Shown here piece by piece: positions 25,940 through 34,571 of a DNA stretch of 64,000 nt (position 1 is the first letter of the stretch; every line of letters begins with the position of its first letter). The notes beneath the pieces were generated by a model, which saw only the letters and a program-made list of their open reading frames with translations, searched no databases and had not been told where the DNA came from. The stretch is taken from positions 1 through 64,000 of the forward strand of contig NZ_NFLV01000012.1 of NCBI RefSeq assembly GCF_002161065.1. The letters are read 5' to 3'. Position numbers and translations under genes: made by a program. The stretch is from Eubacterium sp. An11. Its GTDB lineage: Bacteria > Bacillota > Clostridia > Lachnospirales > Lachnospiraceae.

Positions 25940-27646
25940 ATGGCACGAAAAAGCAGAGTAGCAATCCGGGTAGAACAACAAAAGAAACCAAATAGGATTA
26001 TTTTGGCAGGCCAGTATGGACGTCTTTCTGTGGAGGACGGAGACAACATAGAACAAAATTCTATTGGGAATCAGCAAAAGATGTGCATACACTATCTGGA
26101 TGCTCATCCAGAAATCAAACTGGTCGATCAATATTTTGATAATGGATATACGGGGATGAATTATGTTCGTCCAGGTTTTCAACGTATGATGGAAGATATA
26201 AGGAAAGGGCGTATCAACTGTATTATAGTGAAAGATATTTCGCGTATCGGAAGACATTTTGTCATGACTTCCGAATTGGTAGAACGTATATTTCCAGAGA
26301 TGGGCATTCGTCTGATCTGTATCAATGATAATTATGACAGTGAAGAAGTAAACGCAGATAGTTCTGCATTAATGATGCCGTTAAAAATGGTCATGAATGA
26401 TTATTATGTCAAGGATATTTCCAGGAAAATTCGTTCCAGTATTTCAGCAAAAATGAAAAATGGAGAATATCTTCCTTCTTCATCCAGTATCCCATATGGT
26501 TATATTCGAAATCAAGATGCACTTACGTACGATATCGACATAGAAACTGCTGAAGTAGTAAAGCGGATTTATGCATGCCGTGCAGCTGGTCAAAGTATTA
26601 GCCAGATTGCACGTCAGCTGAATGAGGATAATATTCCATCTCCTGGACATCTTCGATATTTAAGAGGGATGACAACCGCACAGAAGTATGAAAATGCAGT
26701 ATGGATACGAATAACCGTAAGAAAGATACTCCATAATCCAGTATATGTTGGATGGCGTATCCACGGATCTGTAAAAAGTACGAAGGTTGGGCAGAAAAAA
26801 GAATGTCGTCCTGAAAATGAATGGCAGATTATCAAAGATTCTCATCCTCCCATTATCTCAAAAGAGCTTTTTGATCAAGTGCAGCAGGTGAACAAAGAAG
26901 AATTGCAAAAGCGAAAGAATTTTACGAAAAGAAATAAGGTGTTTGAAAATCATAAAGAACTGTTCCAGGGAAAAGTGTTCTGTGATGAATGTGGCAGTAT
27001 TATGGGAGCTGCTAAGGGGTGTGCTCGAGCAGGGGCAAAAACATCCAGCAGACTTTTTTTTGATTGTAACCGATATCGGGATTCTGGACGCACAAAGTGT
27101 GACAGTCATTATATTCGACAGGAAAAACTACTGCAGATTGTTACAAATCTTCTGAATCAGCAAGTTAAGATGGCCGTGGATGCAGAACAGTTCATAGAAA
27201 AAGTGCAAAAGATGACAAAAGTCCAATTATATCAAAAAGAAGCTTCCAGTAAATATGCAAGAATATCTATAAAAAGAAAAAATCTGGAAATGAGATTACA
27301 GAGGATGATGGAAGATTTGATCCAAGGAATTATTGATAAAGAAGAATTTCAATATATGAAAACTAAATATGACCGGGAATATGAAAACTTGATAGAAGAA
27401 GAGACAAAAGCATCTGCAGATATGCAGTCATTATCTTCAGCCATAGGAAGTACTCAAAAATGGATAGAAGCAGTAAAAAAATACCAAGACTTACCAGAAT
27501 TGAACCGGGAAGTTATGGATCTTTTGATAAAGGAAATCCGAGTTACAAAAACACGGCAGGTCAAGATCATACTGAATTATGCAGATCCTTATCAGCCAAT
27601 CCATCAGTATCTACAGAAAATTGAGGTGATGGAGTATGCTATCTAA
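25940..27646 (+). CDS. Large serine recombinase 2
   Basis: 568 aa with a catalytic domain (GQYGRLSVEDGD, GYTGMNYVRPGF, VKDISRIGRH), recombinase domain, zinc ribbon (CDECGSIMGAA...CNRYRDSGRTKC) and coiled coil. It starts right after the preceding stop, behind CAGGAGGTAATG. It is clearly a different lineage from recombinase 1 (basic N-terminal extension ARKSRVAIRVEQQKK before the catalytic strand). All motifs are present, so it should be functional. Confidence 0.92.
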   Translation: MARKSRVAIRVEQQKKPNRIILAGQYGRLSVEDGDNIEQNSIGNQQKMCIHYLDAHPEIKLVDQYFDNGYTGMNYVRPGFQRMMEDIRKGRINCIIVKDISRIGRHFVMTSELVERIFPEMGIRLICINDNYDSEEVNADSSALMMPLKMVMNDYYVKDISRKIRSSISAKMKNGEYLPSSSSIPYGYIRNQDALTYDIDIETAEVVKRIYACRAAGQSISQIARQLNEDNIPSPGHLRYLRGMTTAQKYENAVWIRITVRKILHNPVYVGWRIHGSVKSTKVGQKKECRPENEWQIIKDSHPPIISKELFDQVQQVNKEELQKRKNFTKRNKVFENHKELFQGKVFCDECGSIMGAAKGCARAGAKTSSRLFFDCNRYRDSGRTKCDSHYIRQEKLLQIVTNLLNQQVKMAVDAEQFIEKVQKMTKVQLYQKEASSKYARISIKRKNLEMRLQRMMEDLIQGIIDKEEFQYMKTKYDREYENLIEEETKASADMQSLSSAIGSTQKWIEAVKKYQDLPELNREVMDLLIKEIRVTKTRQVKIILNYADPYQPIHQYLQKIEVMEYAI

Positions 27647-29219
27647 AAAAGGAGAATTTTATTATCTCAGATTGTCTAAAGAAGATGGTGATAAGGAAAA
27701 TGGATCGGATGAGGAAAGCTACAGTATTACCTCCCAAAGAAAATGTATAAAAAATTTTTTGAAAAAGAATGGATTTTTTGCAGATAATTTTGAAGAGATC
27801 ATTGACGACGGATATTCTGGAACAAACATGGATCGGCCTGGAATGCAGCGGTTGTTGAAGATGGTACGAAAAGGTCAGGTAAAAACGATCATTGTCCGTG
27901 ACCTGTCAAGATTTGCGCGTAATTACTTAGAAGTTGGTCATTATCTGGAATTTGTATTTCCGGTATATCAAGTCCGATTTATTTCGGTTATTGATCAGTT
28001 TGACAGCCAGTCAGTTGGAGAAACGACGGGAGGTTTTGAAATAGCAGTAAAAAATCTCCTCAATCAGATGTACAGCAGAGACCTTTCAAGAAAGATTAAA
28101 AGTGTAATGGATTTGAAAAAGATAAACGGCGAATATGTTTATGGCACGGCACCTTATGGGTACAGAAAAGGAGAAAAGAAAAACACCATTTTGATTGATC
28201 CGCCGGCAGCTAAGGTAGTAAAACAGATCTTCGAATGGGCAGCCACAGGCATGACTGTTACCCAAATTGCAAGAAAACTGAATGAGGAGCATGTAACAAC
28301 ACCATCTGTTTATCTAGCATCGGTACGGGGAAACTATAAAACCTGTGCACAGTGGTCATATGTGTCAGTGCATAATATTTTGGAGAATCGAATTTATACA
28401 GGAGATACGGTCCCGTTCAAATCCCATGTGGTGCGGGTAGGAAGTAATTTGGTGAAGCAGGTTCCCGAAGAGCTTTGGGAAATCATACCGGATACACATG
28501 AAGCTGTCATATCCCGTGAACTATATTATCAGGCAAAAAAAGTAATTAAGTCAAATAAGAAGTCAAAACCGTCATCCCATAAAAATCCATTTACTTCTCT
28601 TTTGATTTGTGGATGCTGCGGGAAACGAATGATAAAAGGAAAGGCTCAAAACAAAAACTGGATATGTGTTTCCCATCGGTATTATCCGGATTCCGACTGT
28701 AAAAAAGTACGTTTTCCTGAAGAAAAACTAAAAGAAATCGTTTTGAGAGCCATCATAACTCAGTGCAAATTGATGGATGTCAAAATAAAACAAATCCGGG
28801 AAGAAAATAAAGATATGAAGTTGGAAAACAATCTTCTTCAAAAAGAATTTAAAAAACTAAAGGGACAGCTGGACCATTTGGAAGCTACAAAACTCCAATA
28901 TTATGAAGAATATGTTCAAGGAGCTATCACTAAAGATGAATTTTTCTGTAAGAAACAAGGGACAGCAAAAAAGGTGGAAGAATTTAAACTGCAGATAAAC
29001 ATCCTTGCTCAGAAAATAGAGGAGGAAAAGAAAAAAGAAAAAGATCGAGAATGTCAAATTTCTATTGTAGAACCGGTGACGAAATATCAGGAGATCACAG
29101 AATTAACCCCAAAACTGACCAAAGAGTTAATCCGTGAGATTGTAATTAATCCAAATGGAAGTATTCATATTGAGTGGAATTTTTGTGATGAATTGATGGG
29201 AGAAGGGAATGGTGAATGA
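27636..29219 (+). CDS. Large serine recombinase 3
   Basis: 527 aa, overlapping recombinase 2 by 11 bp. It has YYLRLSKEDGD, GYSGTNMDRPGM and VRDLSRFARN, a recombinase domain (TQIARKLNEEHVTTPS), a shorter zinc ribbon (CGCCGKRM...CVSHRYYPDSDC) and a long coiled coil (about residues 370-470). Three such genes in a row are a repeated arrangement in Clostridia mobile elements; which one joins the DNA ends cannot be told from sequence. Confidence 0.92.
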   Translation: MLSKKGEFYYLRLSKEDGDKENGSDEESYSITSQRKCIKNFLKKNGFFADNFEEIIDDGYSGTNMDRPGMQRLLKMVRKGQVKTIIVRDLSRFARNYLEVGHYLEFVFPVYQVRFISVIDQFDSQSVGETTGGFEIAVKNLLNQMYSRDLSRKIKSVMDLKKINGEYVYGTAPYGYRKGEKKNTILIDPPAAKVVKQIFEWAATGMTVTQIARKLNEEHVTTPSVYLASVRGNYKTCAQWSYVSVHNILENRIYTGDTVPFKSHVVRVGSNLVKQVPEELWEIIPDTHEAVISRELYYQAKKVIKSNKKSKPSSHKNPFTSLLICGCCGKRMIKGKAQNKNWICVSHRYYPDSDCKKVRFPEEKLKEIVLRAIITQCKLMDVKIKQIREENKDMKLENNLLQKEFKKLKGQLDHLEATKLQYYEEYVQGAITKDEFFCKKQGTAKKVEEFKLQINILAQKIEEEKKKEKDRECQISIVEPVTKYQEITELTPKLTKELIREIVINPNGSIHIEWNFCDELMGEGNGE

Positions 29220-29309
29220 AATTTTTTTGGATAAGGTCATGTGAGTATTAGGATTTATATTAAAGTGGAAAATGAACGATAATCCAATTCGTGTACATTG
29301 TTGGTAGAG

Positions 29310-29357
29310 AAGAAGTATTGGGTACCGCAATTTACAGCTGTACCCAGTGTACTTCTT
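29310..29357. terminator. Stem-loop after the recombinase operon
   Basis: AAGAAGT (29310-29316) pairs with ACTTCTT (29351-29357), and GGGTAC (29320-29325) with GTACCC (29340-29345), separated by small internal mismatches. It lies about 90 bp after the last recombinase stop. It may end that transcript; a weak TTAATTTA follows. Confidence 0.5.
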
Positions 29358-29563
29358 AATTTAATAATGCCAGAATATAATTGTGTATTAGAAATATGTG
29401 ATAGGTAATAGAAAAGAAATATTTATATTATAATATGTAGAAAGTGTATTCCAAAAGCAAAAATGAATTGATAGGTTACCACATACAATGCATGTGGAGA
29501 CAGTTGTCTTGATGTCAAAAGTCAAAGAATAAGATAGCGAAAAAGTGTAGAAAACAAGGGATT

Positions 29564-29613
29564 TCCGGGAGTCGGGGCTTGTCAGAGGACAGGTTTTGGC
29601 TCCCGGATTTTTT
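29564..29613 (+). terminator. Intrinsic terminator with branched loop
   Basis: TCCGGGAG (29564-29571) pairs with CTCCCGGA (29600-29607), followed at once by six T. The 28-nt loop contains a small inner pair (TGTC/GACA). No accepted gene lies just upstream; it ends whatever reads through 29220-29560, an AT-rich stretch in which I see nothing else. Confidence 0.7.
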
Positions 29614-29687
29614 CGTTTTATGGGTAAGTGGGAACTGGTCTACTGTGAAAAATGGCGGAGAGTGGAGTGGTTGATTTTGATATTGGG

Positions 29688-29733
29688 GGTGTTGAGTTGA
29701 CAGGTTGGATAAAAGAGGTGTCGAGTTGACAGG
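29688..29733. repeat. Two 17-bp direct repeats, period 29 bp
   Basis: GGTGTTGAGTTGACAGG (29688-29704) and GGTGTCGAGTTGACAGG (29717-29733) differ at one base. Each contains TTGACA. They sit between the terminator and the MerR promoter, near the probable right side of the recombinase-bearing element. They could be binding sites for a regulator or recombinase, or a small duplication. Confidence 0.5.
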
Positions 29734-29816
29734 ATTGTTAAATCAGATAAAACTTGCAATTCTTTTTATATTCGATTAATATGCGACTACCTTGAAAATG
29801 CGTATGAAAAGTGCCG

Positions 29817-29847
29817 TTGACTTTTCCCTTGGGGCAAAGTTTATACT
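29817..29847 (+). promoter_or_regulatory. MerR-type promoter with 19-bp spacer and dyad
   Basis: TTGACT (29817-29822), a spacer of exactly 19 bp, then TATACT (29842-29847). Within the spacer, ACTTTTCCC and GGGGCAAAGT (29820-29840) form a near dyad. A long spacer plus dyad is the hallmark of promoters twisted open by MerR-family activators, so the regulator at 29872 probably activates itself here. Confidence 0.75.
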
Positions 29848-29871
29848 GGTACTGGAAAGGAGGCCTATTAT

Positions 29872-30702
29872 ATGTTGACGATTGGAGAATTTTCGAGTAT
29901 ATGCCGAGTATCCACAAAAACACTTCGGTATTATGCAGAAATAGGATTGATACTTCCAGAAGAAATCAATCCAGAAAATGGGTATCGTTATTATTCTATT
30001 AATCAGTTGGAGACGATGCTGTTTATTAATCGGCTGAAAGCGTATCATTTTTCGTTGGAAGAGATTAAGGCAATTCTTGAGTCAGAGGAGGCAATGGATG
30101 ACAAACTATATGCGGCCCTTAGTAAAAAGAAAAAAGAGATTTCAATGCAAATGATGATGTATAAAAATATGTTGGAGCAGATAGATGCTGATATGTCTGC
30201 CATAAGAAAGGGCAAGTCGATTATGTCATATATGGAAGATATTGGTATAGAACTGGTGGAGGTGCCAAAGATGTATCTTCTGTCCATACGAAAGATGATT
30301 CAGGAACAGGATTTTCCTGATGAGTATGGGTATTGCTTTGAAAAGCTGTTTAAGAAAATGAAGGAAAAGAACCTGACAGCATCCGCTCCACCAATGGTTT
30401 TATTCCATAGTGATGAATATAGTCCATTTGGACTGGATACAGAATTTGCTGTCCCAATCAACGAGTATGCAACGGGAACAAGGGATTTTTATCCTGGACT
30501 TTGTTTGAAAACTGTTGTGCATGGTTCCTACTCTCAGCTCTCTTCTGTTTATGCGAAGCAAATTGAATGGGCAGAAAAAGAAGGGTACGAAAATTGTAAT
30601 GCACTTTATGAAGTTTATGTAACAAGTCCTTCGGAGGTTTTGCAGGAGAGCGATTTCATTACAGAGGTCTATTATCCAGTAAAAAAGATATTAAAAAAAT
30701 AA
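29872..30702 (+). CDS. MerR-family regulator with GyrI-like effector domain
   Basis: 276 aa. The N-terminal winged helix is typical of MerR (LTIGEFSSICRVSTKTLRYYAEIGLILPE, then NGYRYYSINQLETML). A linker coiled coil (about 75-120) follows, then a GyrI/effector-binding-like domain (about 125-276) that usually binds drugs or other small molecules, as in BmrR and TipA. ATG 29872 lies behind AAAGGAGG. It is probably self-activated through the 29817-29847 promoter and may also control the serine hydrolase gene 47 bp downstream. Confidence 0.85.
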   Translation: MLTIGEFSSICRVSTKTLRYYAEIGLILPEEINPENGYRYYSINQLETMLFINRLKAYHFSLEEIKAILESEEAMDDKLYAALSKKKKEISMQMMMYKNMLEQIDADMSAIRKGKSIMSYMEDIGIELVEVPKMYLLSIRKMIQEQDFPDEYGYCFEKLFKKMKEKNLTASAPPMVLFHSDEYSPFGLDTEFAVPINEYATGTRDFYPGLCLKTVVHGSYSQLSSVYAKQIEWAEKEGYENCNALYEVYVTSPSEVLQESDFITEVYYPVKKILKK

Positions 30703-30748
30703 AGCAGAAAAAATGCGTTTACAAATAGGTTAAAGGAAAGGAGATATC

Positions 30749-31720
30749 ATGGATCAGAAAAGAATTAGAGAACTCGAACAAAAAATCAGCACTGATTATG
30801 GGAATACCACAGGTGTGGCGGTATTAAAAGAAGGAAAATTGGTATATGAAAAATATTTCAAGGGATGTACAAGAGAAAGCCAGGTTCATGTTTATTCTGT
30901 AACAAAAAGTATTATTTCAATACTGATTGGGATTGCAGTAGATAGAGGATATATCCAAAGTGTTGATCAGAAAGTGCTGGATTTTTTCCCTGGATACATA
31001 GTAAGAAAGAGAGAAAACACCATCCAAAATATCACAGTCAAGGATATGCTGACAATGACAGCACCTTATAAGTATCGTTTTTTTGCTCCATATGTGAAAT
31101 ATTTTACTAGTGAGGATTGGGTGAAATTTTCTTTAGACCAGCTAGGGGGCCGGGGGAAGATCGGAACATTCCGATATGCACCTCTGATTGGTCCGGATAT
31201 TTTTTCAGGAATATTAGTAAAAGCAACAGGGCAGTCAGTATTTGAGTTTGCAGATGAAAATTTATTTTCACCATTAGAAATTCATGTAGATGGAGATTTG
31301 ATGTTTAAAAGCAAGGAGGAACAACTGGCATTTAATGAATCTATAGATACCAGCGGATGGGTACGGGACTCATTAGGGATTCATACAGCGGGTTGGGGAC
31401 TTACACTTTCCCCTATGGATATGGCAAAAATTGGTCAGTTATATTTGAATAAAGGCATATGGAACGGAAAACGAATTGTATCAGAAAAATGGGTGGAAGA
31501 AAGTACGAGAGAGCATAGCCGATGGAAGAAACATGATTTATCGTATGGATATTTATGGTGGGTAAATGAAGATGGTTATGCAGCGATGGGGGATGGAGGA
31601 AATATAATTTATGTGAATACAAAAGATAAAATAGTTGTGTCATCTTCTGCGCTTTTTGTGCCAAAGATAAGGGATAGGATAGACTTAATCAAAACATATA
31701 TTGAACCAATATTTAGATAG
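30749..31720 (+). CDS. Serine hydrolase of the beta-lactamase/PBP4* family
   Basis: 323 aa. It has the SxxK motif SVTK (about residues 50-53), a likely Tyr motif in the middle region (YAPLIGPD) and a C-terminal GDGGNIIYVN in the position of the third KTG-like motif. No signal peptide is seen, so it should be cytoplasmic, acting as an esterase or peptidase rather than a wall enzyme or penicillinase. ATG 30749 lies behind AAGGAAAGGAGA. It is probably cotranscribed with the MerR/GyrI-type regulator. Confidence 0.8.
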   Translation: MDQKRIRELEQKISTDYGNTTGVAVLKEGKLVYEKYFKGCTRESQVHVYSVTKSIISILIGIAVDRGYIQSVDQKVLDFFPGYIVRKRENTIQNITVKDMLTMTAPYKYRFFAPYVKYFTSEDWVKFSLDQLGGRGKIGTFRYAPLIGPDIFSGILVKATGQSVFEFADENLFSPLEIHVDGDLMFKSKEEQLAFNESIDTSGWVRDSLGIHTAGWGLTLSPMDMAKIGQLYLNKGIWNGKRIVSEKWVEESTREHSRWKKHDLSYGYLWWVNEDGYAAMGDGGNIIYVNTKDKIVVSSSALFVPKIRDRIDLIKTYIEPIFR

Positions 31721-31764
31721 ACTGAGAATAAACTTGCTATTCAGGGCATTCTACGGTAAACTAA

Positions 31765-31786
31765 AAAACCCTACATTATAACACCA
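31765..31786. promoter_or_regulatory. Shared box upstream of the double-MerR gene
   Basis: AAAACCCTACA, six bases, then CACCA. The same string with the same spacing is found at 32581-32602 upstream of the ABC transporter genes. Two copies in front of a regulator and its neighbour suggest a common operator. Confidence 0.45.
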
Positions 31787-31828
31787 GACTTATAAAATAT
31801 GACATAATGAGGGATGGAGGTGCGTTGA

Positions 31829-32581
31829 ATGAATACATATAAGACAATAGACATAGCAAGGATAATCGGCATACATGTAAATACGGTACGTTTATATGAA
31901 AAGTGCGGTTTAATTCCAAAACCAGAGCGGTTAGAGAATGGTTACCGGGTATTTACTGACCTGCATATCGAACAATTTAAATTAGCGCGGGCGGCTCTCC
32001 AGGTGGAAGTTCTTCAAAATGGACTTCGTAAACAAGCGGTTGACATTATTAAGGTTTCTGCTTTGAGGAATTATGAGAAAGCTATGGAATTGACCAGGCG
32101 ATACATTGCTCAGATAGACATCGAAAAAGCCAATGCAGAAGAAGCGATACGGATTACCCATAGTATTTTATCGGGTATGAGTGAAAGCAATGTTGGAGTG
32201 CAGAGGACATATAGAAGAAAGGAAGCAGCAGATATATTAGGGGTAACGATCGATACATTAAGAAATTGGGAGCTGAATGGTCTGTTTACCATCAAGCGAA
32301 CTGAAAACAGATACCGAGTGTACACAGAAGAAGATATGCTTCGCTTGAAAATTATACGCTCTCTTCGTTGTGCAAACTATTCTCTCTCTGCTATTTTAAG
32401 AATGCTTCAGGCCTTATCGGATGATCCGCAAACTAATATCCGAATAGCTATTAATACACCAAAGGAAGATGATGATATCATAAGGGCTTGCGATAAGCTA
32501 TTGACTTCATTGAATGAGGCAAAAAACAATGCTTTTTATGTAACTTGTCAGATTGAGAAGATGAAAAAAATATCAGAATAA
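31829..32581 (+). CDS. Regulator with two MerR-type DNA-binding domains
   Basis: 250 aa. Domain 1 (residues ~1-70): YKTIDIARIIGIHVNTVRLYEKCGLIP and NGYRVFTDLHIEQFKLARA. After a helical linker, a second domain (about 130-200): RRKEAADILGVTIDTLRNWELNGLF and NRYRVYTEEDMLRLKIIR. Two MerR-type heads in one chain is unusual; MerR proteins normally bring two heads together by dimerising. No separate effector domain is left. ATG 31829 lies behind GATGGAGGTG. It probably controls the ABC transporter 77 bp downstream. Confidence 0.8.
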   Translation: MNTYKTIDIARIIGIHVNTVRLYEKCGLIPKPERLENGYRVFTDLHIEQFKLARAALQVEVLQNGLRKQAVDIIKVSALRNYEKAMELTRRYIAQIDIEKANAEEAIRITHSILSGMSESNVGVQRTYRRKEAADILGVTIDTLRNWELNGLFTIKRTENRYRVYTEEDMLRLKIIRSLRCANYSLSAILRMLQALSDDPQTNIRIAINTPKEDDDIIRACDKLLTSLNEAKNNAFYVTCQIEKMKKISE

Positions 32582-32602
32582 AAACCCTACAGTTACCCAC
32601 CA
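32581..32602. promoter_or_regulatory. Shared box upstream of the ABC transporter genes
   Basis: Second copy of AAAACCCTACA-N6-CACCA (first at 31765-31786). It begins at the last base of the double-MerR gene and ends 55 bp before the ATPase start. No sure -35/-10 pair was found around it. Confidence 0.45.
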
Positions 32603-32657
32603 TAGTTGGATTGGATGCTAATCTTTATTTCAGAATTAAAATAAGGAGGCATACGAA

Positions 32658-33386
32658 ATGGAAAAAACAATCCAAATTTCCGGGCTGAGTAAATCTTATG
32701 ATGGAAAGAAAGTGATTGAGAATCTCAGCTTCTCAGTTGCTGCGGGTGAAGTGTACGGTCTGCTTGGAGCAAATGGCGTAGGCAAGAGTACTACAATAGA
32801 ATGTATCCTTGGGACAAAGAAAGCGGATTCGGGAACGGTTCGCATTTTGGGGCTAGACCCGTGGACGGAGCGAAAGCAACTTTTTAAGCAGGTTGGGGTA
32901 CAGTTCCAGGAAGCAAATTATCCAGACAAGATCAAGGTAAAAGAATTGTGTGAGGAAACGATCTGCCTTTATAGGTATCCACTGGCATATAAAGAGTTGC
33001 TGCACAAATTTGGTCTGGCAGATAAGGAAAACGCTTTTGTAAACGAGTTATCTGGAGGTCAGAAGCAAAGATTATTCATTGTGTTGTCTCTTATCCCTAA
33101 TCCTAGGGTGGTCTTTTTGGATGAGCTTACCACAGGGCTTGATACAAAAGCGAGAAGAGGTGTTTGGAAAAGCCTGCAGGAGTTAAAGAAACATGGCCTG
33201 ACAATATTTCTGTCTTCTCATTTCATGGACGAGGTGGAAATTCTCTGTGACCGGATTGGTATCCTGAAGGATGGCGGATTCGCCTTTGAAGGGACTGTGG
33301 AAGAAGCGGTGGCATTAAGTCCCTATGAGAAATTGGAAGATGCGTATTTGTGGTTTACTGGAGAGGAGGAAGAAGACAATGAATAA
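32658..33386 (+). CDS. ABC transporter ATP-binding protein (multidrug/ABC-2 type)
   Basis: 242 aa with Walker A GANGVGKST (about 38-46), Q-loop QFQEANY, signature ELSGGQKQR, Walker B VVFLDEL and H-loop SSHFMDE. In Walker B the usual DEP is DEL. It pairs with the ABC-2 membrane protein that overlaps its end by 8 bp. ATG 32658 lies behind ATAAGGAGG. The substrate is not evident; regulation by a MerR-type protein hints at a drug or lipid-active compound. Confidence 0.88.
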   Translation: MEKTIQISGLSKSYDGKKVIENLSFSVAAGEVYGLLGANGVGKSTTIECILGTKKADSGTVRILGLDPWTERKQLFKQVGVQFQEANYPDKIKVKELCEETICLYRYPLAYKELLHKFGLADKENAFVNELSGGQKQRLFIVLSLIPNPRVVFLDELTTGLDTKARRGVWKSLQELKKHGLTIFLSSHFMDEVEILCDRIGILKDGGFAFEGTVEEAVALSPYEKLEDAYLWFTGEEEEDNE

Positions 33387-34122
33387 ATTTTTTACAATGT
33401 TGAAAACAGAACTGAAGTTATCCTTCCGGGGAATGGACATGGTTATTTTTGCTCTCTGTATGCCGGTAGTGGTTGCTGTAATTTTGGGAGTCATTTATGG
33501 AGCAAAAACAGCGGCTCCCGAAGTAAAATATACCTTTTTGGAACAGTCCTTCGGGGCATTATCGACCATTGCGATTTGTGCAGGTGGTGTGATGGGGCTT
33601 CCGCTGTTGATTTCCGATTATCGTCAGAAAAAGATATTAAAAAGATATAAAGTTACGCCTACAAGTCCGGCATTTCTGCTCGCAGTGTGGGTGACGATTT
33701 ATGCAATCTACTCGTTGCTGTCCTTGTGCCTTGTTTTTGGAGTTTTGTCCATCTTTTTTGGATGCAGGTTCAACGGATCGATAGGAATTTTCTTGTTCAT
33801 GTATCTTCTGGTGATGTTTTCGATGTTCAGCATCGGACTTATGGTAGGAGGTGTTGCGCCTGATACGAAAACAGCCAGTGTGGCTGCCAGCCTCCTGTAT
33901 TTTCCGATGCTCATTTTTTCAGGGGCAACCTTACCTTATGAAGTGATGCCGTCTGCATTGCAGAAAATTGCAGATGTTTTGCCTTTGACACAGGGAATTA
34001 AGTTGCTGAAAGCAACTTCGTTGGGCCTACCGTTAGAATCAGTCTGGTTTCCAATTGCAATCATGGCGGTGGTCACAGTGGTCTGTGGAGGTATTGCCAT
34101 ACGTTTTTTCAAATGGGAATAG
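33379..34122 (+). CDS. ABC-2 type membrane protein
   Basis: 247 aa with six membrane segments and the ABC-2 conserved region VGGVAPDTKTASVAASLLYFPMLIFSGATLPYEVMP, where PDTKTA...FPMLIFSG matches the family signature. ATG 33379 has AGGAGGAAG upstream; the earlier frame reading into the ATPase gene lacks a ribosome site. Dimers with the ATPase should form a complete exporter. Confidence 0.85.
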   Translation: MNKFFTMLKTELKLSFRGMDMVIFALCMPVVVAVILGVIYGAKTAAPEVKYTFLEQSFGALSTIAICAGGVMGLPLLISDYRQKKILKRYKVTPTSPAFLLAVWVTIYAIYSLLSLCLVFGVLSIFFGCRFNGSIGIFLFMYLLVMFSMFSIGLMVGGVAPDTKTASVAASLLYFPMLIFSGATLPYEVMPSALQKIADVLPLTQGIKLLKATSLGLPLESVWFPIAIMAVVTVVCGGIAIRFFKWE

Positions 34123-34177
34123 ATACGGAATTTGTATTTAACTTTCTAATGACAATTTAAATTGCCACCTACCAAAG

Positions 34178-34220
34178 TACGAGAGTCGTTTGACTCTCGT
34201 ATAATGTGAAGTTTTATAAT
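34178..34220 (+). promoter_or_regulatory. Hairpin and 19-bp-spacer promoter ahead of the decayed merR
   Basis: TACGAGAGTC (34178-34187) pairs fully with GACTCTCGTA (34192-34201), likely ending the ABC transcript. Overlapping it, TTGACT (34190-34195), 19 bp and TATAAT (34215-34220) form a MerR-type promoter, pointing at the merR remnant that follows. Confidence 0.5.
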
Positions 34221-34264
34221 GAAGAGCAGGTGGTTTCTTTGTTAAAATAGGACAATTTTCAGTC

Positions 34265-34445
34265 CTATTTCAAATCAGTATCTACATGTTGAGGCATTAT
34301 AATGAAATTGGTCTGTTGATTCCGGAGCAGGTAGATGAGCTTATAGGGTTACAGATATTACAGTGAAGGGCTGCCGCTAATTGCGGGGAAGATACAGGCA
34401 TTGAAAAGTATGGACCTGAGTCTGAATTTGATTAAGGAAATATAG
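34265..34445 (+). pseudogene. Decayed MerR-family regulator
   Basis: Two frames together give a MerR head. SIYMLRHYNEIGLLIPEQVDE reads from about 34277 to 34339; the frame then changes within GAGCTTATAGG and continues as GYRYYSEGLPLIAGKIQALK up to a stop at 34443-34445. Further degraded linker text follows to about 34530. The start and effector part are gone. The remaining non-coding DNA from 34123 to 34571 holds only this and the hairpin/promoter. Confidence 0.7.
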
Positions 34446-34571
34446 ACAAAGTATTTGGACAACAAAGGTTTAAAAATTATTTTGAACTCCAGGCTATAGA
34501 GCAAAAAGAGAAGATAAAATAGAAACTGCAATTTTGTTCTTATGATTTTAGCGGCACAGCGAGGTGAGTAT

